A DNA stretch of 64,000 nt from contig JAJKFH010001941.1 in NCBI GenBank assembly GCA_023333565.1, positions 186,001 to 250,000 of the forward strand. The letters are read 5' to 3'. Made by a program: the position numbers and the translations under genes. The notes beneath the pieces were generated by a model. The model worked only from the letters and a program-made list of their open reading frames with translations, ran no database searches and had not been told where the DNA came from. Of the stretch, positions 1 through 14,219 are shown piece by piece. The first letter of the stretch is position 1, and every line of letters starts with the position of its first letter. The stretch comes from Puffinus mauretanicus (taxonomy: Eukaryota; Chordata; Aves; Procellariiformes; Procellariidae).

Positions 1-157
1 GGGCGGCACAAGTAGTTGTTCTGGTCTAAAACAGATGCAGGAAAGATCTTTTTCAGGCTGGGAGAAAAGCTGATAAGCTGAAAGCTCTTCTGTTTTTTCC
101 AACCTGTATGACTAAAATTAATTAAAGGTATCACCACTCCCTACAAACCTTTCTTAC

Positions 158-358
158 CTGAGTACCTGAAAGCATACAGGTGTGTTGGGTAAATGTGCAA
201 GGACGTCCAGCTCTGCTGTGTAGCTTTCTGAGAGCTCCGAGACCTTCTGAATTGCTCGCCTAAAATCTCTCTTCTTGATGTGAAAACTGGAAGTGGTGGA
301 GAATACACTATATCCCCATGGTCATTCACTCTCACTGCACAAACGTACGTCTTCTTAA
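158..358 (-). CDS. Candidate exon of an unidentified minus-strand gene, FN3-like
   Basis: A 201-nt stretch open for 66 codons, closed in the plus frames. The acceptor is a pyrimidine-rich TTTTTCCTGTGCCCAACCGTAG and the donor CTCAG/GTAAGA fits consensus. The translation starts KKTYVCAVRVNDHGDIVYS followed by PPLPVF, which resembles the F-G strands of a fibronectin type III domain (TY-x-V-x-A-x-N-x-x-G ... SPP). I do not recognise the gene. Phase in and out are both 1. It could be a pseudo-exon. Confidence 0.35.
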
Positions 359-682
359 CTACGGTTGGGCACAGGAAAAATGCTTCTAGGTTTATCTAAC
401 TTCTGTTTTCTCTTAGCTGTCGGCCTCCCCCGACTTCAGGGCCATAGACTTCACCCACAGCATGAGAAAGCCAGTCGTAGGACAGTGGTTGAAACCCTGC
501 TGACCTCTAGCAGAAAACCTTTGACATGTTTATTGTCCAGGCTGCGCTGTATGCTTTAACCATTTTGTAACGAGGAGTCCTCATCCCTTGCTTTCTTACC
601 TTTCCACAGCATTTAATCTTAAGATTTGGCCTGAACCATTACAAGCTCACGTTCCCTGCTGAGTTTAAAGATCTGGTGAAAG

Positions 683-3600
683 GTAAAATTCATGTGGTAA
701 CTTGGAGCGGTTGGTTGTTTCTACCTGTTGGGTAGGAGGCATTGCAAGGAAAAAGAGTAACTCAGACATGGAAGACTCCAAGAAAAAAAATAAAAATTAG
801 GGGAAAAAAGTAAGCTTTAACATCATTTTACAAGGAAGATGCATGTTTTACAAAGTGGAGGAAGAAAAAGACAAAGACAGGCATGTTGATGTTAATGTGA
901 CTGCAAAAGGAGCAATTGCTGCTCACCCCTGTCACTTAGATCTGCAGCATTCTGCAAATATAGATTTACAATCATACATCTATTGATTCAAATTAAATCT
1001 AACAAGATATTTGAAGCAGAAATGGTGTTTTCAGCTGGACTCCTAAGCGGCATTGCTACAAAGAGATTTCTGGAAACCGCATTGCCTTTGTTTGATGTGA
1101 CCCCTTTTTGTGTCTCCTTTATTTTCCATGCCAGTTTCCCTGCACTTCATCAATGGAGCCAAACTGCATCTCCTCTTTGCTACTTACTACAACCATTTTC
1201 TTTCCATTTTGTTTTTCCTAACTTATTACCGTGACTGGGCACAATGAATCCAAATACACATTTCATTACGTTTCTGTTTCCAGATTCCAGGTTTATATTT
1301 TGTTATTCATGATGCGTTAAAATCCTGTTAACAATTTTCATTCTACTACACTGCTGGAGCTGTATAGGAGGATGTAACAAGAAGATATTAAAAATGATAA
1401 ATTTAGGCATTCTCCAACATAGCATGGAGCTATTAAGCCAAATTCTACTTTGTTTAATACTGATAAATCCCTAATAATTCTACTGAAATCCCACTTTCTA
1501 CACCCTCTTGCCCTGGTTAATGAAAGTAGAATTTAGTCTGTTGGTTTTAAAACACAATTGGAACTTTGCCATTGTCTCAAATAAGGGCAGGATTTTACCC
1601 AATTTCAGTTTTATTTCCATCATAATAGGTAGGCTCCATTTCTGAATATAAAATTCACTTGATTTATTCCTTAATGAATCCAGTCATTTATTTTAATATT
1701 CATTTTACTCTTTACCTTTCTTCGAAACAAATGCAAACAGCATTATGATGAAACACCTAATGAAAAGATTTCATGAAACCTATAATGAATCACAGAATAT
1801 TTAAGACAAGAGAAATCTAGACTATATTACATCATTCCAATGCACTGCAGCAATGATATCATACATCTTTCCATTAAAGGATTTGCATCCTTCATTGTTA
1901 AGGTGCAGCTAGTTGGAGCTCTTTCTATCTGATATCATATTCATCCTAACATAATGCCTGAAGTCTATTACATTAAGGTCAATACTCCTAACTGAGTTAA
2001 ATAGAAGCATTAAAGTTTCTAAAATCAATATTAGAGAAATTAAAAAATATAACCATATGATCTGACAACTTTTGAATTATTTGCAATGTACAATACCAAA
2101 AAATACTCTGTAAACTTCATCTAAATGAAATGCATTCACTCTCCCAACAGGACTAAAAATGAATGCTTCTCTTGTGCATTATCTTATTAAAGTGCAGAAC
2201 ACTAAATCATACCTTGCCTCTTCCAAAAACTGATTCTCTGACTTCTGTCCAGTTTAAGGCTTCAGGACAGCTCCAGATAACATTGCTGTGATCATCTTTT
2301 TATTACTCTGCTTTTGTTTCTAAGCTGTGAGAAGGAAGTCCTGGCATACCTGTAGCACATCCCATTCCTGAAGAAAAGACTAGGGCCACCATTTGCTTTA
2401 CACAACCCCGACTGCAGGAACATGTAAGAACATGTCTGTTCTGTGTGAGGCCCCTTGAAATTAAATGCTTTTCCAACATAGTAGAGATAGTGCAAAAGGG
2501 TGGTTAAAAAGATTTGTCATTTTTTGAGATCATTAATCAGGAAATAGTTAATCCAAATCTGCTGTCTTTCATGCTCATTTTTCCAGTGTGTTTGGTTCTA
2601 GTATCTTAGTGACCTACCTAGAACTTACTTTAATAGCTTAAAAACATTTTCTAAGGTAGCCACATTCACATCTATAATGCTATACTGGAAAATAGGTTTT
2701 AATAGTGAATATTTGGTATCCAAAGAATGTATTGACCAGTTTTGTGAAAGTACATCATATGGAGAGAACTACCTATTATGAAGCAGATGTAAATTTACAG
2801 ATATATAACATATCATGTCACCGCTATTTTTTGGAAACGGACGTATATTTATGCTGTTAATGGTATAAGTTATAAAAAGTGAATTAAAGTGTGTAAACAA
2901 AAAGCTGTTCTCCTTATTTGGATGTTCAGTGACTCCCAAGTTCTTGGGAGGAAATGTCCTTCTTAATAAAATGCAGAAAAATCGAGGGAGATGTTATTAG
3001 ATGTAATTTAGGACTATAGATACGGTGATATGGCTATTATCCAATTTTTTTGAGTGACTGTCACTTAGAAAATCAAACAAAATAGAGGCCAGACAGCAGT
3101 GCATGCATAAAAATGCTTGAAGTAGAAAAATTACACAGGTGCTTTTTCAACATGCTTCAAAGTCCGTGAGGACTAAAAGTAGGGTTTAACAGGTTCTCCT
3201 TGAAGCTTGAGAATATTGCTGGAGTTGTACCTAGCATACCAACAGCTGCTTGGTTGTCAATTATACCCGCCTGGTGGCTTTCTCTTTTTAACTTATTTGA
3301 AATAAAGCCCATTTACTTATGAGTAAAAGCATCTTACATCTTACCAGGAAGAAGCAAGTTAGGATTACTTTAGCATGCACCTGTGGCATTAGTGGCATGG
3401 AAGAGGTGTATATCCCATATGGGTTTAGTCAGCCTGCTGACCAGCTCTCTGCATGCTGGGGTTGCCTTGGTTTACTTCTGCCTGAGCCTGTAATAGAAGA
3501 TCCTTCCTTGTCCCAGCTTCGTCAAGGAACCCGTGTTCATATCGGTACGTTCATTTAAACAACAAAACTGTTTATTTGTTATGCTTATTTGAAATCTGTT

Positions 3601-6600
3601 GTACCGCGAGCTTGCTGGATTCTACACAGTTTAAAAGTTGTCTCTAAAGACTTGGATCAATTCAGGGGAGAATATTGGCATTGCATTGTTGAAACACCCA
3701 AATCCAGAGAAATTACTGAAAGATTTGTTTCCACAGTTGTAAACGCAGGTAAGATGAGAGACACTGTTGCTTAATTGAAAACAATTGGGACAAAAGAATG
3801 AAAATAAAAGATAACAAAAATGAGCGTGTCTGAGGATTCTGGTTACAAGTCCAGGATTCCCATTTGTATAACTTGCAAGCTAGAAGATAGGCAGAAGGAG
3901 CAAAGCTGATGATAAGCAAAAAGGACTGCTGCTAGCCTTGATGGATACCAGGCTCCGAGAGTATCCAGTTCCCATCATTTTCCTGTGTTTTGATCAACAC
4001 TGCTCGGTGACTGATCCAACCCGATACTGAAGCGTCGTTCCCATAATTCATACAAGTGCACCTTGAAATAGAAGCTTGTAAGCAGTCTTATCAAATCAAA
4101 GGCATGATATCAAATATAAAACGCTTGCCTTCCCTTTCAGTCTTCTCTTGGCTCTGTTCTCACTTCACCCTCTCTGCTGTTTGTCACCATAAAATAGTTA
4201 ATTCCCATCAGTGGTGACAGCTTCATCAGCTACTTGTCTTTCTATAAAAGTTTACGGAAAAAGTACATCTTCCTTCTAATAAGCTCCTTCACTTAAAAGA
4301 AAATTTACAACCTCTATAGGTAATGTAGACAAAGTGGGAGAAATGGAAGTGAAATGATTTATGAAGAGCCATACAGACAGGTCAGGATTAGAAGGAGGTG
4401 ACAATTCAGGTTTGAGGTCCCATGCCCTGATGCGTTTGCATTGCTTTCACAACAGCACCGACCTGCAGCAGGCTTGCATGGCACTTTATGATGTATTCTT
4501 TAGGGGACATATTTTTTCCTTGTCTGACAAATTCCAAATATTAGTTGACTATTAATACTTATGTTTTTGCTTTGAGCATATATTATACAGCTAATATAAC
4601 CTCATGAGTTTCTGAAAACCTCAGTCTGCTTTGATGTCACTTCACAGAAAAAAAATACTGCAAGGTTTATTGTGCCAGATTCAATCCTACTCTGTGCTTT
4701 CCTTGAACCCCAGATGCAATGCTAAGAAAATGGAAAGCCACAAGTGGCATTAAGCTGGCAAAAAAGGAAAGGCTGCCTCAAAGTTGTTAAATATCCTTTT
4801 CCCATGTCCTAGCTGCTATTTGATAACTTGCCCTCTCTGCTTCAATTAGGTGGGCAAATGTGGAGAACAAATTCTTTACTTGGGAGAGAATAGATTAAAT
4901 GAGTCAGCCTTCCTTCATTTTCTTGAGCAGAGTGAAGGCAAAGATAAAAATTAAGTGACTTGAGAGAAGTATTTATCTGCAGCAATTTAGCATGCACTGT
5001 GAAAATTGCTTTCAGAAAAAGAAAATGGAAATTGTTTTGAAGGACACATGTCAATGAGTTTCAGAACCACTTGCGTGTGCTTTCCTTAATAAAAATCTTC
5101 TCCCGGTACAAACGCCCATGCACCAGCGTGCAAATGGCTGGTTTGGAGTAGCTGTTAAGCAGAAGCCTTCAATCCCTTCAGATTTGTGGCCGAACTAACT
5201 CACTCTGATTTCTACACCTGACATGGCTTCCCACATAATTTTTGTTTCGTTGCTATAAATATATATTGCATCTGGGAGTGTGAGGGGAAGGATGAGAAAG
5301 AAGCATTCCCTTGGCAGGTTCTTGTTTATGAAAAACAAAATATTGTAATTGTTAACTCCAGTATGTATGAGATGTAAAAAAGCTACACGTGCTTATAACC
5401 AGAAAATAAGTTTAAATTCAACTCTTATCACCTCATTATCTTAGTTCACTGCTTTATGAAAGCTACTCTGCGAGGTCAAAGAAAGCATCCAAGGCAAGAT
5501 GGGAAAACATGATTATTTAAATTGGTTTTTTTCACCTCTAAATTAACTACAGATTGCTAAAACTGAAAGGTGAAAAGAGTTTTCCTAACTTTCTGTAGCA
5601 TTATTGTGAATGTGCTTTAAGGGGAATATGTTTTGTCACTTGTCACTGATGCCAGCCCATTTAAGGGAAAGAATAGAGTGCTAGGAAGGAAATAACACTG
5701 ATATTTAGTGTTCCTGACATCTAGTATGGCTCTCAAAAAAGTCCTAGGGGGTATTATGGGAAGTTATGAAATTAAGGGAGAAGCTGAAAGCGTATGTTAA
5801 AACCTGCTAGATTTTGATCGGTTGTTTCTTATTCACTCCAAGTCCTCTAAATGAAGGTGAGTCGAAGAAAAATGAGATGAGCACCGTAAGATTAAAATTC
5901 GAAGTTCTGGTTTCAGTCTCAAACACGAATTCAGATTGCTTTGTCCAGTGCTGCCAAGTTCAAGCTTTCAAAATTGCTAGTCAGACCCCAATATCACAAG
6001 TCACCTAAAAGTGCTGAGATGCCAGAACATAGCAGACGTTGTTTTTTAGCTTCACTTAAACCTTTCTTTGGGATACTTTTTTCAAACCCTTTCCTGCACT
6101 TCCCTAGGCCAGAACCTTCCTTAAATAATCAGAAGTGGGTTGCTCTAAAATATTTGATCTGTACGAAGAAAACATTGTGAGAATCCTTTTTACACACTAA
6201 AAATGGGGACCATTGCTATCTGACTTCTTCCTAACTTGTGAGGAAGGACTGAGTTTTCAGGTACATAAACTGTCTGTTTCCACCTTTCTCTTCACTTTTT
6301 TAGTTTCATTCTGTTCTTACAGACACCCTTCAGAGCATGGCAGGGGCTCCCTCAGTCCTGAGTTTGTGTCCAGAGCCTTCCAGGGTGGCTTCAAGGCTCC
6401 TTATGAAACTAAGGAACAGATTTTTAGAAGAGATCCTAGACACGGCCCTGGAATTGATATAGGAATATGAAATTAGGAGTCATCTTTCCAGTCTCTAACA
6501 CTAAATCTGTACGCAACCCTGGGCTCCATCAGTTTCTGTTGCCAGTCTGGCCTCTCAGCTAGGTGTTTCAGGACCTGAGTCTGTCATGAGACTGCACTTC

Positions 6601-7659
6601 TGTAGCATTCAGTGTGTCCCATTTAGCACTGACAAAATAAGTAGTGCTAAAACCATCATAATTACTTACAGGTTATACATGGTATGGGCATTTTATTCCA
6701 GCTGTCATCATATGAAAAGCGCAATTGTTTTAATATATGTTGAGTGTTAATCTAAACTATTCCTCCTTAAAGTAAAAAAAAGAGCTTTGTTTAAACAAAA
6801 TACATTCTCTCTCACCGCAAATCTGAGAAAATTGTTTCTTTATTAGGAAAATGTTTTCTTTATTTCTATTTCTTCATAGTTCTCGTAGGATTCTGTTAAA
6901 CCTTGATGGAATAGCTGGGGAAACAGAATGTAAGTTGCTTAAGATGAGCAAATAGCACTAAGGTACTAAGTATGTGCAAGCAAGAAGATCAGTCTGCCCG
7001 TGGGAGTTTCACAAAGCCTGTATCAGCCCTCCCTCAGCTTCACGAGCCAAGGCAGTACAAGTGGAACCATTCAACTAAACTGCCGCATTTACAAAACACA
7101 ACGCTGGGTCCTCGTAGGCATGCTTGAGGAATTTGATTTGATGTGCACTAAAGCATTTAATAATAGCCATCACCGTAAATATCTATAATTTCTTTGCAAG
7201 TGTGTATCGCAAACGTGTTGCTTTGAGTTATGACTGTGCCGTCGCGTTACTCTTCAGGCAGCGACGCGGTGTTTGACTCCACCTAACAGGCACAGCGTGC
7301 CCTCTGGCTTGCTGTTGCTGAAAGCGTCTCGCTTTCATGATGTGCCTCTCTCCCCCTACCCTTGTGTTCTGCGCATATTACTGTGTGGGTCTTCACCTTC
7401 AAACCCTAAACTCCTGCTCTGGAGGAGGAACTAAGGGTCCCCGGATTTCCTTGCTGACAGGGCTGGTATATTCTTGACTGTACTTGAATTTTCAATAAAA
7501 AGAATAAGACCTAGGTGTTTAAAAGAGAATGCTGGAGTTTCTATGTGTTACAGGATGGTTAAAACCAGCTGAGAATTCTTCCCTTATTATAGAACTAGAT
7601 TCAAAGGTAGGTGTTAGTTTAGTTTAGATAAAAATGAAATTGCATAGGAGTCATACCAA
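683..7659. other. Intergenic or intronic AT-rich stretch
   Basis: No repeat or coding exon I can support. Open frames are short and have no protein-like pattern. Confidence 0.6.
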
Positions 7660-8590
7660 ATGCACCTACCTACTGGACTTGCTCCAGTATATCGATGTTT
7701 TTCTTGGTGTGGGGAGCCTAAACTGGAGACCTTCAGAGGTGGCTTCAAATGCCTAACAGAGGGAAGAACCACTTTTCCTCTTGCGAAGTGATAGCAAGGG
7801 CTAGCAGCAAGCTAGCAAGCAACAAGGGCTATGCTCTTGCTGACACAGCCCAGGATGCAGCTGACTTTCATCGCTGCAAAGGCACACTTGGCTCACATTC
7901 AACTTGCTGTCAGCCAGGACCTCTTCTGTGAAATTGCTTTCCAGCCAGCTGCCCCCAGCCTGTTCTGTTGCATGGGATTAGTCTACCCCAGATGCAGGAC
8001 CTTGCATTAGCTTTTGAGATTTCTCGTGAGATTTGTCTTTTTATATATCAGCCTTGCTCTCCTGCCTATCAACTGCTGCCTGCAGTTTGGTATCTGTGAA
8101 TATGCTGAGGTTGTGCTACATCCCATTGTCCAGGTTCTTAATAAAGATGTTTAAAGTACTGGTGCCAGTATTAACCCTTGAAGGACGCCACTAGGGACTG
8201 GCTGCCGGTGGGACTTCAAGGGTGCAACCCTTGGAGCCTGGCAGGCCAGCCAGTTTTCCATCCACCTATCAAAACCATATTTCAGCAATTTGGTTGTAAG
8301 GTTACTGTGTGAACCTGTGAAAAGCATTGGTATAGTCAAGGTGAGAAAACAGCCACTTCTGTCCTCTAGTCAACAGAACCAATTACATCTTCATAGAAGG
8401 TCATCAGGTTGGTTAGATCCAAATTGCCTTTAGTGAATGCAAGCTGGATGTTCCCAATCATTTTCTTTTTCTTCTTGTGCTTGTACATGGCTTCCAGGAG
8501 GATTTTCTCCATAAACTTCCTGGGGACCAAAACTGGTCTGTAGCTCCCTGCACCCTCACAAAAGGATAGTTTCCTTCTTCTGTTCGTAAG
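7660..8590 (-). mobile_element. Ancient CR1 LINE fragment (reverse transcriptase fossil)
   Basis: The minus-strand translation gives recognisable CR1 ORF2 blocks in order from high to low coordinate: EKILLEAM and AFTKG (about 8420-8520), the palm-domain block KLLKYGFDRWMENWL with SGVLQG, degraded from SGVPQG (8151-8339), and NIDILEQVQ (about 7670-7720). Frameshifts and stops separate them. High divergence suggests an old insertion with both ends lost. Confidence 0.7.
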
Positions 8591-11277
8591 GCACTAAAGG
8601 AAACTTCAGCTATTATTCACCTGTTACACTAGAGCAAATGCATAAAAAACCGTATTGTTTTACTACTTGCTCCACCCACTCTGCACTGAGGCACAGGGCG
8701 GTGGGTAACATATGAGTGTGTTCTCCCCAGGGAACATGGGCTTGATGCTCTGGCTCTGTACTTGCCGAGATTGCAGCCTGACTCCGTTCGTCCCCTCCCG
8801 CTGCCAGGTCTGTTGGAGCTGAACTTCGCTCGGCCTGAGAACAGCCTGACGGGTGTGAATCTGGACTTCAGCGGTCTCTTCTGTTGTAGAGCAGCGCTAC
8901 ATGAAAATGATTAGACCAAAAGTCTTGTGCTGCTGTAGATCCTTCATTAGTTCTTCTAAATATATGGGTGAACACTTAAATTTTTTCTCTTGCTGCAATC
9001 TTGTTGCACTCATTTCTTTCTTAAGCAGGTTTGTAACAGGAGGCAATGCCCTTACTGTCGTCTAAACTGCCACCTGACACATGCAGCAGCTCTCTTCATG
9101 CCAGAGCCCCAGGGCCACATTCAGGTGGTTTCAAGTCCCAGTTAAACCAGTCACCATCATCTTCAGGCCCTGAATCATTTAAGTTTGGGTTTACTTCAAA
9201 AATGGTCATTAATGAAGTTAATTATAGATTGCCATAGGCACAGGGTGCAAACTCATCTTCCACCAGACGATGCTCACATGTTGGTAATAGCTTAGGGACC
9301 TGATGCTTTTAGACTTCTGAAACTGGGCTCTCAAAGGGCTCCTCATGATTTTGCACAAGCCTCTAATGTCTTGTATCGTCCTCATTGTAGTTCAGTACTG
9401 TGGTAGACATTCAAGAGGATTTGGAGAGAGAAATTGGGCCTTTCAGTCATTTTTCTGAAGATAATGAAGATGTATTCAGCTCCTGGCAGCTGAAGTACAG
9501 GGGAAGGATTTGGAATTATTCTGAACGCATTTTTCTTTTTCCTTCAGAAACAAGGTCAAGAGAGATTATTGTTTTATTAAATCGTTCTTTACTCATCCTT
9601 GAAGTAGTCTCAAGTCATCACGACGGGAACTCAACTGAGTTCAGAGAACAGAGAAAGAGGAGGAGAAGCAGTCAAGGAAGAACTTGCTAGGATTTCAGCA
9701 TGGTAATTTCACAAATGCTGCTTTACAAATCATCTATTGTCCTCAAAATAGCTCTAATGTACTCTACAGTTTGCACAGCGAGCAGGGGAAAAATGTATAA
9801 ATCACAATGCAATGAACTGCTGGCTCCTAGATTAAAAAAATAGAAACTAGAGACTCTCAAAGACACGTGGGGAGAAACTGGTCTTCAGAAATACTGAAGT
9901 AATGTATTACTTTTAATCAAGTAAGATCCAAAAGTCCCAATCAGACTCAAGTCTTTCTTGTGTAAAGTACTGAGAAGATGCACACAAAGAGATGGGGCAT
10001 AGTCTCAGTGAAACACACAGAGGCAGGTGTCATTGAGGTACCAGATACAGTATTTTGAACTTAGTAATGCATATGCAACTCAGGAACTTCTACAGTAAGC
10101 AAGAGGCCATAAATGCATCAGGCAGTGCCTGTTGGAAAGAATCCATCCATGTTCTTGCGCTCTCTCATACGGGATTTGTAGTCACGCTAAACCTCAAGCC
10201 GTGCCAGTGATCTCCAAAATCTGATGCTGCTGCCTACATAGATACACAGATACCATCTTTGCAGTTGCCACCTGGTGTCAAGTTCTGAAGCTTCATATCT
10301 TCAATTTCCTCTGCAGTGACGGTATGATAGATTTTTTCCAAAAAGAGAAGCCAATGCTTTTACAGTGTTACAATTCCACTTCATGGAGTCTCAGAGAATG
10401 CCAACTACAAGATTTCTAATGAAATGGAGAATTAGCAACACAAACATGAAAATAGAAACACTTTCCTCTGTACCTCAGTTTATGCAACAGCAGGCACAGA
10501 TAACATTTGCTCAAATGGTTACGTTTCCTCATTGTTGTGGGCTGCAATTAAACTAGCGTTAACTATCACTGGCTTAAAAATGCCTTAGCTCAAGCTTGAA
10601 CTGACAGCACAAATTTCTGCTCTCCAATCCGAGATGGAACAGATTTTCATATCTCCCTAGAGTCAAGTAGTAAATAGATAGTATTGCATGTCTTTTTAGA
10701 TGGCCTTTAATAAGGCATTTTAATACAAATGTTTTTATTTTCATTTTAGTTTTATTTAGAATTTAAAAAAAAAACCTAAATGTGAATAGGTGCTAAAAAA
10801 AATTCAGGTACAAACTGTGTGTTAGCACCAAAGTAATACTAATGAATATTTACTCCTTAACTGGTAAAACAGAGAAAGTTAGCTGAGAAAAAATCACAGC
10901 CAGTCTGGGGGGGAAACCGCTGCTATTTTTCCATGAAATACTGTGGGACTACTGCCATCTTCTGGGACATGAAACAAAGGCACGTCAATACTAAACGAAA
11001 TATTTTCACTTGCAAGAACAGACAAATTTTAGGGTTTGAGATACAGAATAAGCAGGAATTCTTGAGGGCTGACTTATTTGCCCATGGTTTCTTGTACATA
11101 TCATATTCCAGTTCTTCACCGTTTACATATTTAACTCCTAAAACCTAAGGTAACATAATTCTATAAGCACAGCGAAATTATACTCCTTTAATGTAAGTTG
11201 TGGGGAAGATATTTGTAAGCACTTGTTGCATTCTACTTCTGAGAAGTTTCTCGGAGTGATTGCAGGGGAATGGTGTG

Positions 11278-11336
11278 TGGCTTGTGATGGTTCATTACAA
11301 TGAACCATCATCACAATGGCTTGTGATGGTTCATTA
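11278..11336. repeat. Direct-inverted-direct repeat cluster
   Basis: TGGCTTGTGATGGTTCATTA occurs exactly at 11278-11297 and 11317-11336. An inverted copy with a 3-bp insertion lies between them at 11299-11316. Confidence 0.95.
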
Positions 11337-11734
11337 TTAGGGCTTACTGAAGTACTGTTATATGTCATACAAGCATATAATTCAGTAGATGTATGTCTGT
11401 GTGATGCATTTTGCAGGAACTTTATTGCATATTTCAGGCTTTTTCTGCTTTGGGAAGGACTCCAAGCAGTGAGAGAGTTGGATTCATTTATTCTTTTTTT
11501 TTTTTTAACTTACAGCGTGTTCCATGGGCTTATTTATCCTGTAGAATGGTCGTGAACAGAAAAGTTTGTCATAGGAGTTCAACATTCAGTATATAAACTA
11601 TGAGGGGTTTGTCATGGCTGACAACAAAAACTGTCTGGTGTTTTATCATAGGAGCATAGTTCATGATCAGGAGGCAAGTAAAAAGAAATCGCATAGCACG
11701 AGGCTTCTCCTTAGACTTTAGGACCACAGAAAAT

Positions 11735-11800
11735 AAACACTTAATAATAAATAAATATTAAATAACAAATAAATAAAATTAAAATAAATAAAGAAATAGG
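11735..11800. repeat. A-rich AATA-type simple repeat
   Basis: Imperfect runs of AATAAATA units in AT-rich intergenic DNA. Confidence 0.8.
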
Positions 11801-13695
11801 ACTCTCAATTCTCCCTGAGAATCACTCCTTTTCAAAATGAACAGCAACTCCTGCCCAACCTTAAGGTCTTGAACAGCCACCTACTAGATTGGGCTGTTTA
11901 ATGCATGCACCTGATATTGAAAGAATAGAACACTTCTGCCTAGCCTCTTAAATATTAGCCTGTGGCATAACTAAACTTGGGATGTTTTGATTTGTTTTAC
12001 CAGTTTCTCCCCAGTCTCTTTCCACTTCATGTTGGATGTCTCCCAGCCTGAAATTACAATTGACTCCTCGGCTGTTTTTTGCAGGGCAACGCAAGAAAAC
12101 AAAGACAAAATGTTACCTGTTCAAAAACTCTGCCCGCTGGGGATGTGTGGCAGGAGAAAAACTGCAGCCGTCTGCCCACAGCCCAGCAAGATACATGAGA
12201 TCTCAGGTGGCCTTTGGGACAGGGCTACCAAATGCCTGTCATGCGAGTTGTATAATACTTGCCACCCTGCCTCGGGTTTATCTTTGCTGTTAATACCAGC
12301 CATCAATCTTGTTCCTCCTGAGGCTGACTGCTCCTATAAGAAACTGCTTTACTTCTGCCCACTCATTGCCTCTCACTCGTAAAAGACAATTTTATACTCT
12401 CGGCGCAGCTAGGAGTATCAGCCTGTTGGCTCAGCAGAAATAACCCCATGTCTTGAAGAAGTCCTCCGCGCTCAGGTGAGACAGCAGAGGAAAGATGTTA
12501 TTGAGCCTCCAGGTAATCTGGAGGTGAGTTTATGATAATTGGCAAGTGGAATACATCACTCTTTAATAACAATTAAAAAACCAAAAATCTGGGAGAAGAT
12601 CTGTGCAACATTTAACTGTTACTAAGATCTCATTCTGTTAAAAATCCCAGTACATTTCTTCAGTTTATCATGCCAACTAAAATGAGATACAACCCGGCAG
12701 TTCTGAGCGAGGTAGTTTATTAGTTGCATGGTGTAGTTTCTGTAATACGAAACTCATTTTTGTGATATCCCAGGGTTACATCATACTTGATGAGAAGACT
12801 TCAAATATTTATTACTTTGACAAGCCAGAGAAAACAAAATCTGTGTTCCATGCTTGTCCTTTTGGCACATGATTGAGTAGAAATTTTGTTTAATATTTAT
12901 GATACTGCATTTATACTACTTGCTCAATTTTTAACTATGTTGAATTGAGATGGTTTAACATGAGAACCTTGACAAAAAGAGAAAAAAAAGTTTCCATCAG
13001 TTTTTATGCTAAACACTGATTTTCCTGGTACTGAACAATATTTTGCAGAGCATAGGTTCCATAAAACTGTGGAGACAATCTGTCATCTGTCAGTAAGTGT
13101 TATCCAAGTTATGTTGTGTCCTCAGGAAACATGAAATACAATTTAAGTAAGTGTGGCAGTGTAAATTATTTATTGACTTGTTACTTTTGAATCTTATGCA
13201 AAACTGTTCTCTACATTCTAGTATTAGTATTTTGAACAGCTACTACTATGTTGGCACCATTGCTATTTACAGGGAGGAGGGGGGTTTATTGCTTCAGGCT
13301 GTCCCAACACCTTCTCTTGTCTTTGCAAAGCCGAGTTATTTCTCACTGTGCTTCTGTTTCCAAGTGGAAGACGTACAGTCTATAGGATCATTTAGGTATG
13401 ACCTTTGAGCTGTTCGTAGCAATATAGCGCATAGCACAAGTACACATAAAAATATGCCTGCTCCTAGAAAGCCTTCTATGTTCTAAAAGTGCTGAGATGC
13501 ATATTTAGTGCATTTAGTAGAGAAATGTGTGTGGCCTTCCTTTTATTCAGTTTGGTATAACTGGAAAAGAATACTGGAACTGGCAAGCCAATTAATTAAA
13601 ATTTACTGAATAGCTAGGAGTAGCCCAGAAGCAGCAAACCCTCAGGCATGCCACCCTTTGGTTGTCTGCTACCCTACCAAAGCAGCTGTACTCAC

Positions 13696-13849
13696 CAGGG
13701 ATGCTCCAGCTGATGGAGCCCGAGCTGCTTTTACAGGATGTTTCCCAACAGAGATCCTCATTGTCGCTGGAGGTTCTCATGCAGCCTAGATGGGTCATGC
13801 TCAGGGAACGCTGCAGAGTCTTCTCCTGCCACGTCTTGAAGGCAGTGTT
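13696..13849 (-). CDS. Candidate exon of an unidentified minus-strand gene
   Basis: A 154-nt stretch with a strong acceptor (long pyrimidine tract, TGTTGTTTGCAG/AAC) and a consensus donor (CCCTG/GTGAGT). Only one reading phase is open: 51 codons starting NTAFKTWQEKTLQRSLSMTH, with a serine-rich end (SSSGSISWSIP). The other two phases hit stops. Incoming phase 0 fits the 35.1 kb candidate and outgoing phase 1 fits the one at 158-358. The protein family is unknown to me. Confidence 0.4.
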
Positions 13850-14219
13850 CTGCAAACAACACCTACACTTGGTTTACTTGCTTGAAAGAAAAAAAATCAA
13901 GGAAAATGGAGGAGGGTGAGGAATGGATATAATGGTTTTTTTCAGACTTGCCAATCTGCTAAGTTTCCAACCAAGGTATTTGTTTTGAACAAGGTGTTTC
14001 GAAATAAGCAAAATAGTCCATTTAGGAAATGTGGAATATTTTAACTGAAGTTCTTTTTTATTTTTAACAAATTCAAAATACACTTTTAATTGACTTTGAT
14101 GTAGAATATTTTTTTTAAGTGAGGGAAATTTTGACAACGTCTATTTTGATACTTCTGAAAAAAACCATTAATGAGACATCATATTCATAAGCCATTCTAA
14201 ATATAATCAAAATAGAAGT

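Larger units (their letters stand above)
8591..13695. other. Intergenic or intronic stretch
   Basis: Holds the repeat cluster at 11278-11336 and the A-rich repeat at 11735-11800. Open frames at 9400-9690 and 11987-12382 show no recognisable protein. Confidence 0.6.

Noticed and set aside
11987..12382. Plus-strand open frame of 131 codons
   Set aside because: No recognisable domain, overlapping open frames in other phases, and no convincing splice or start context.
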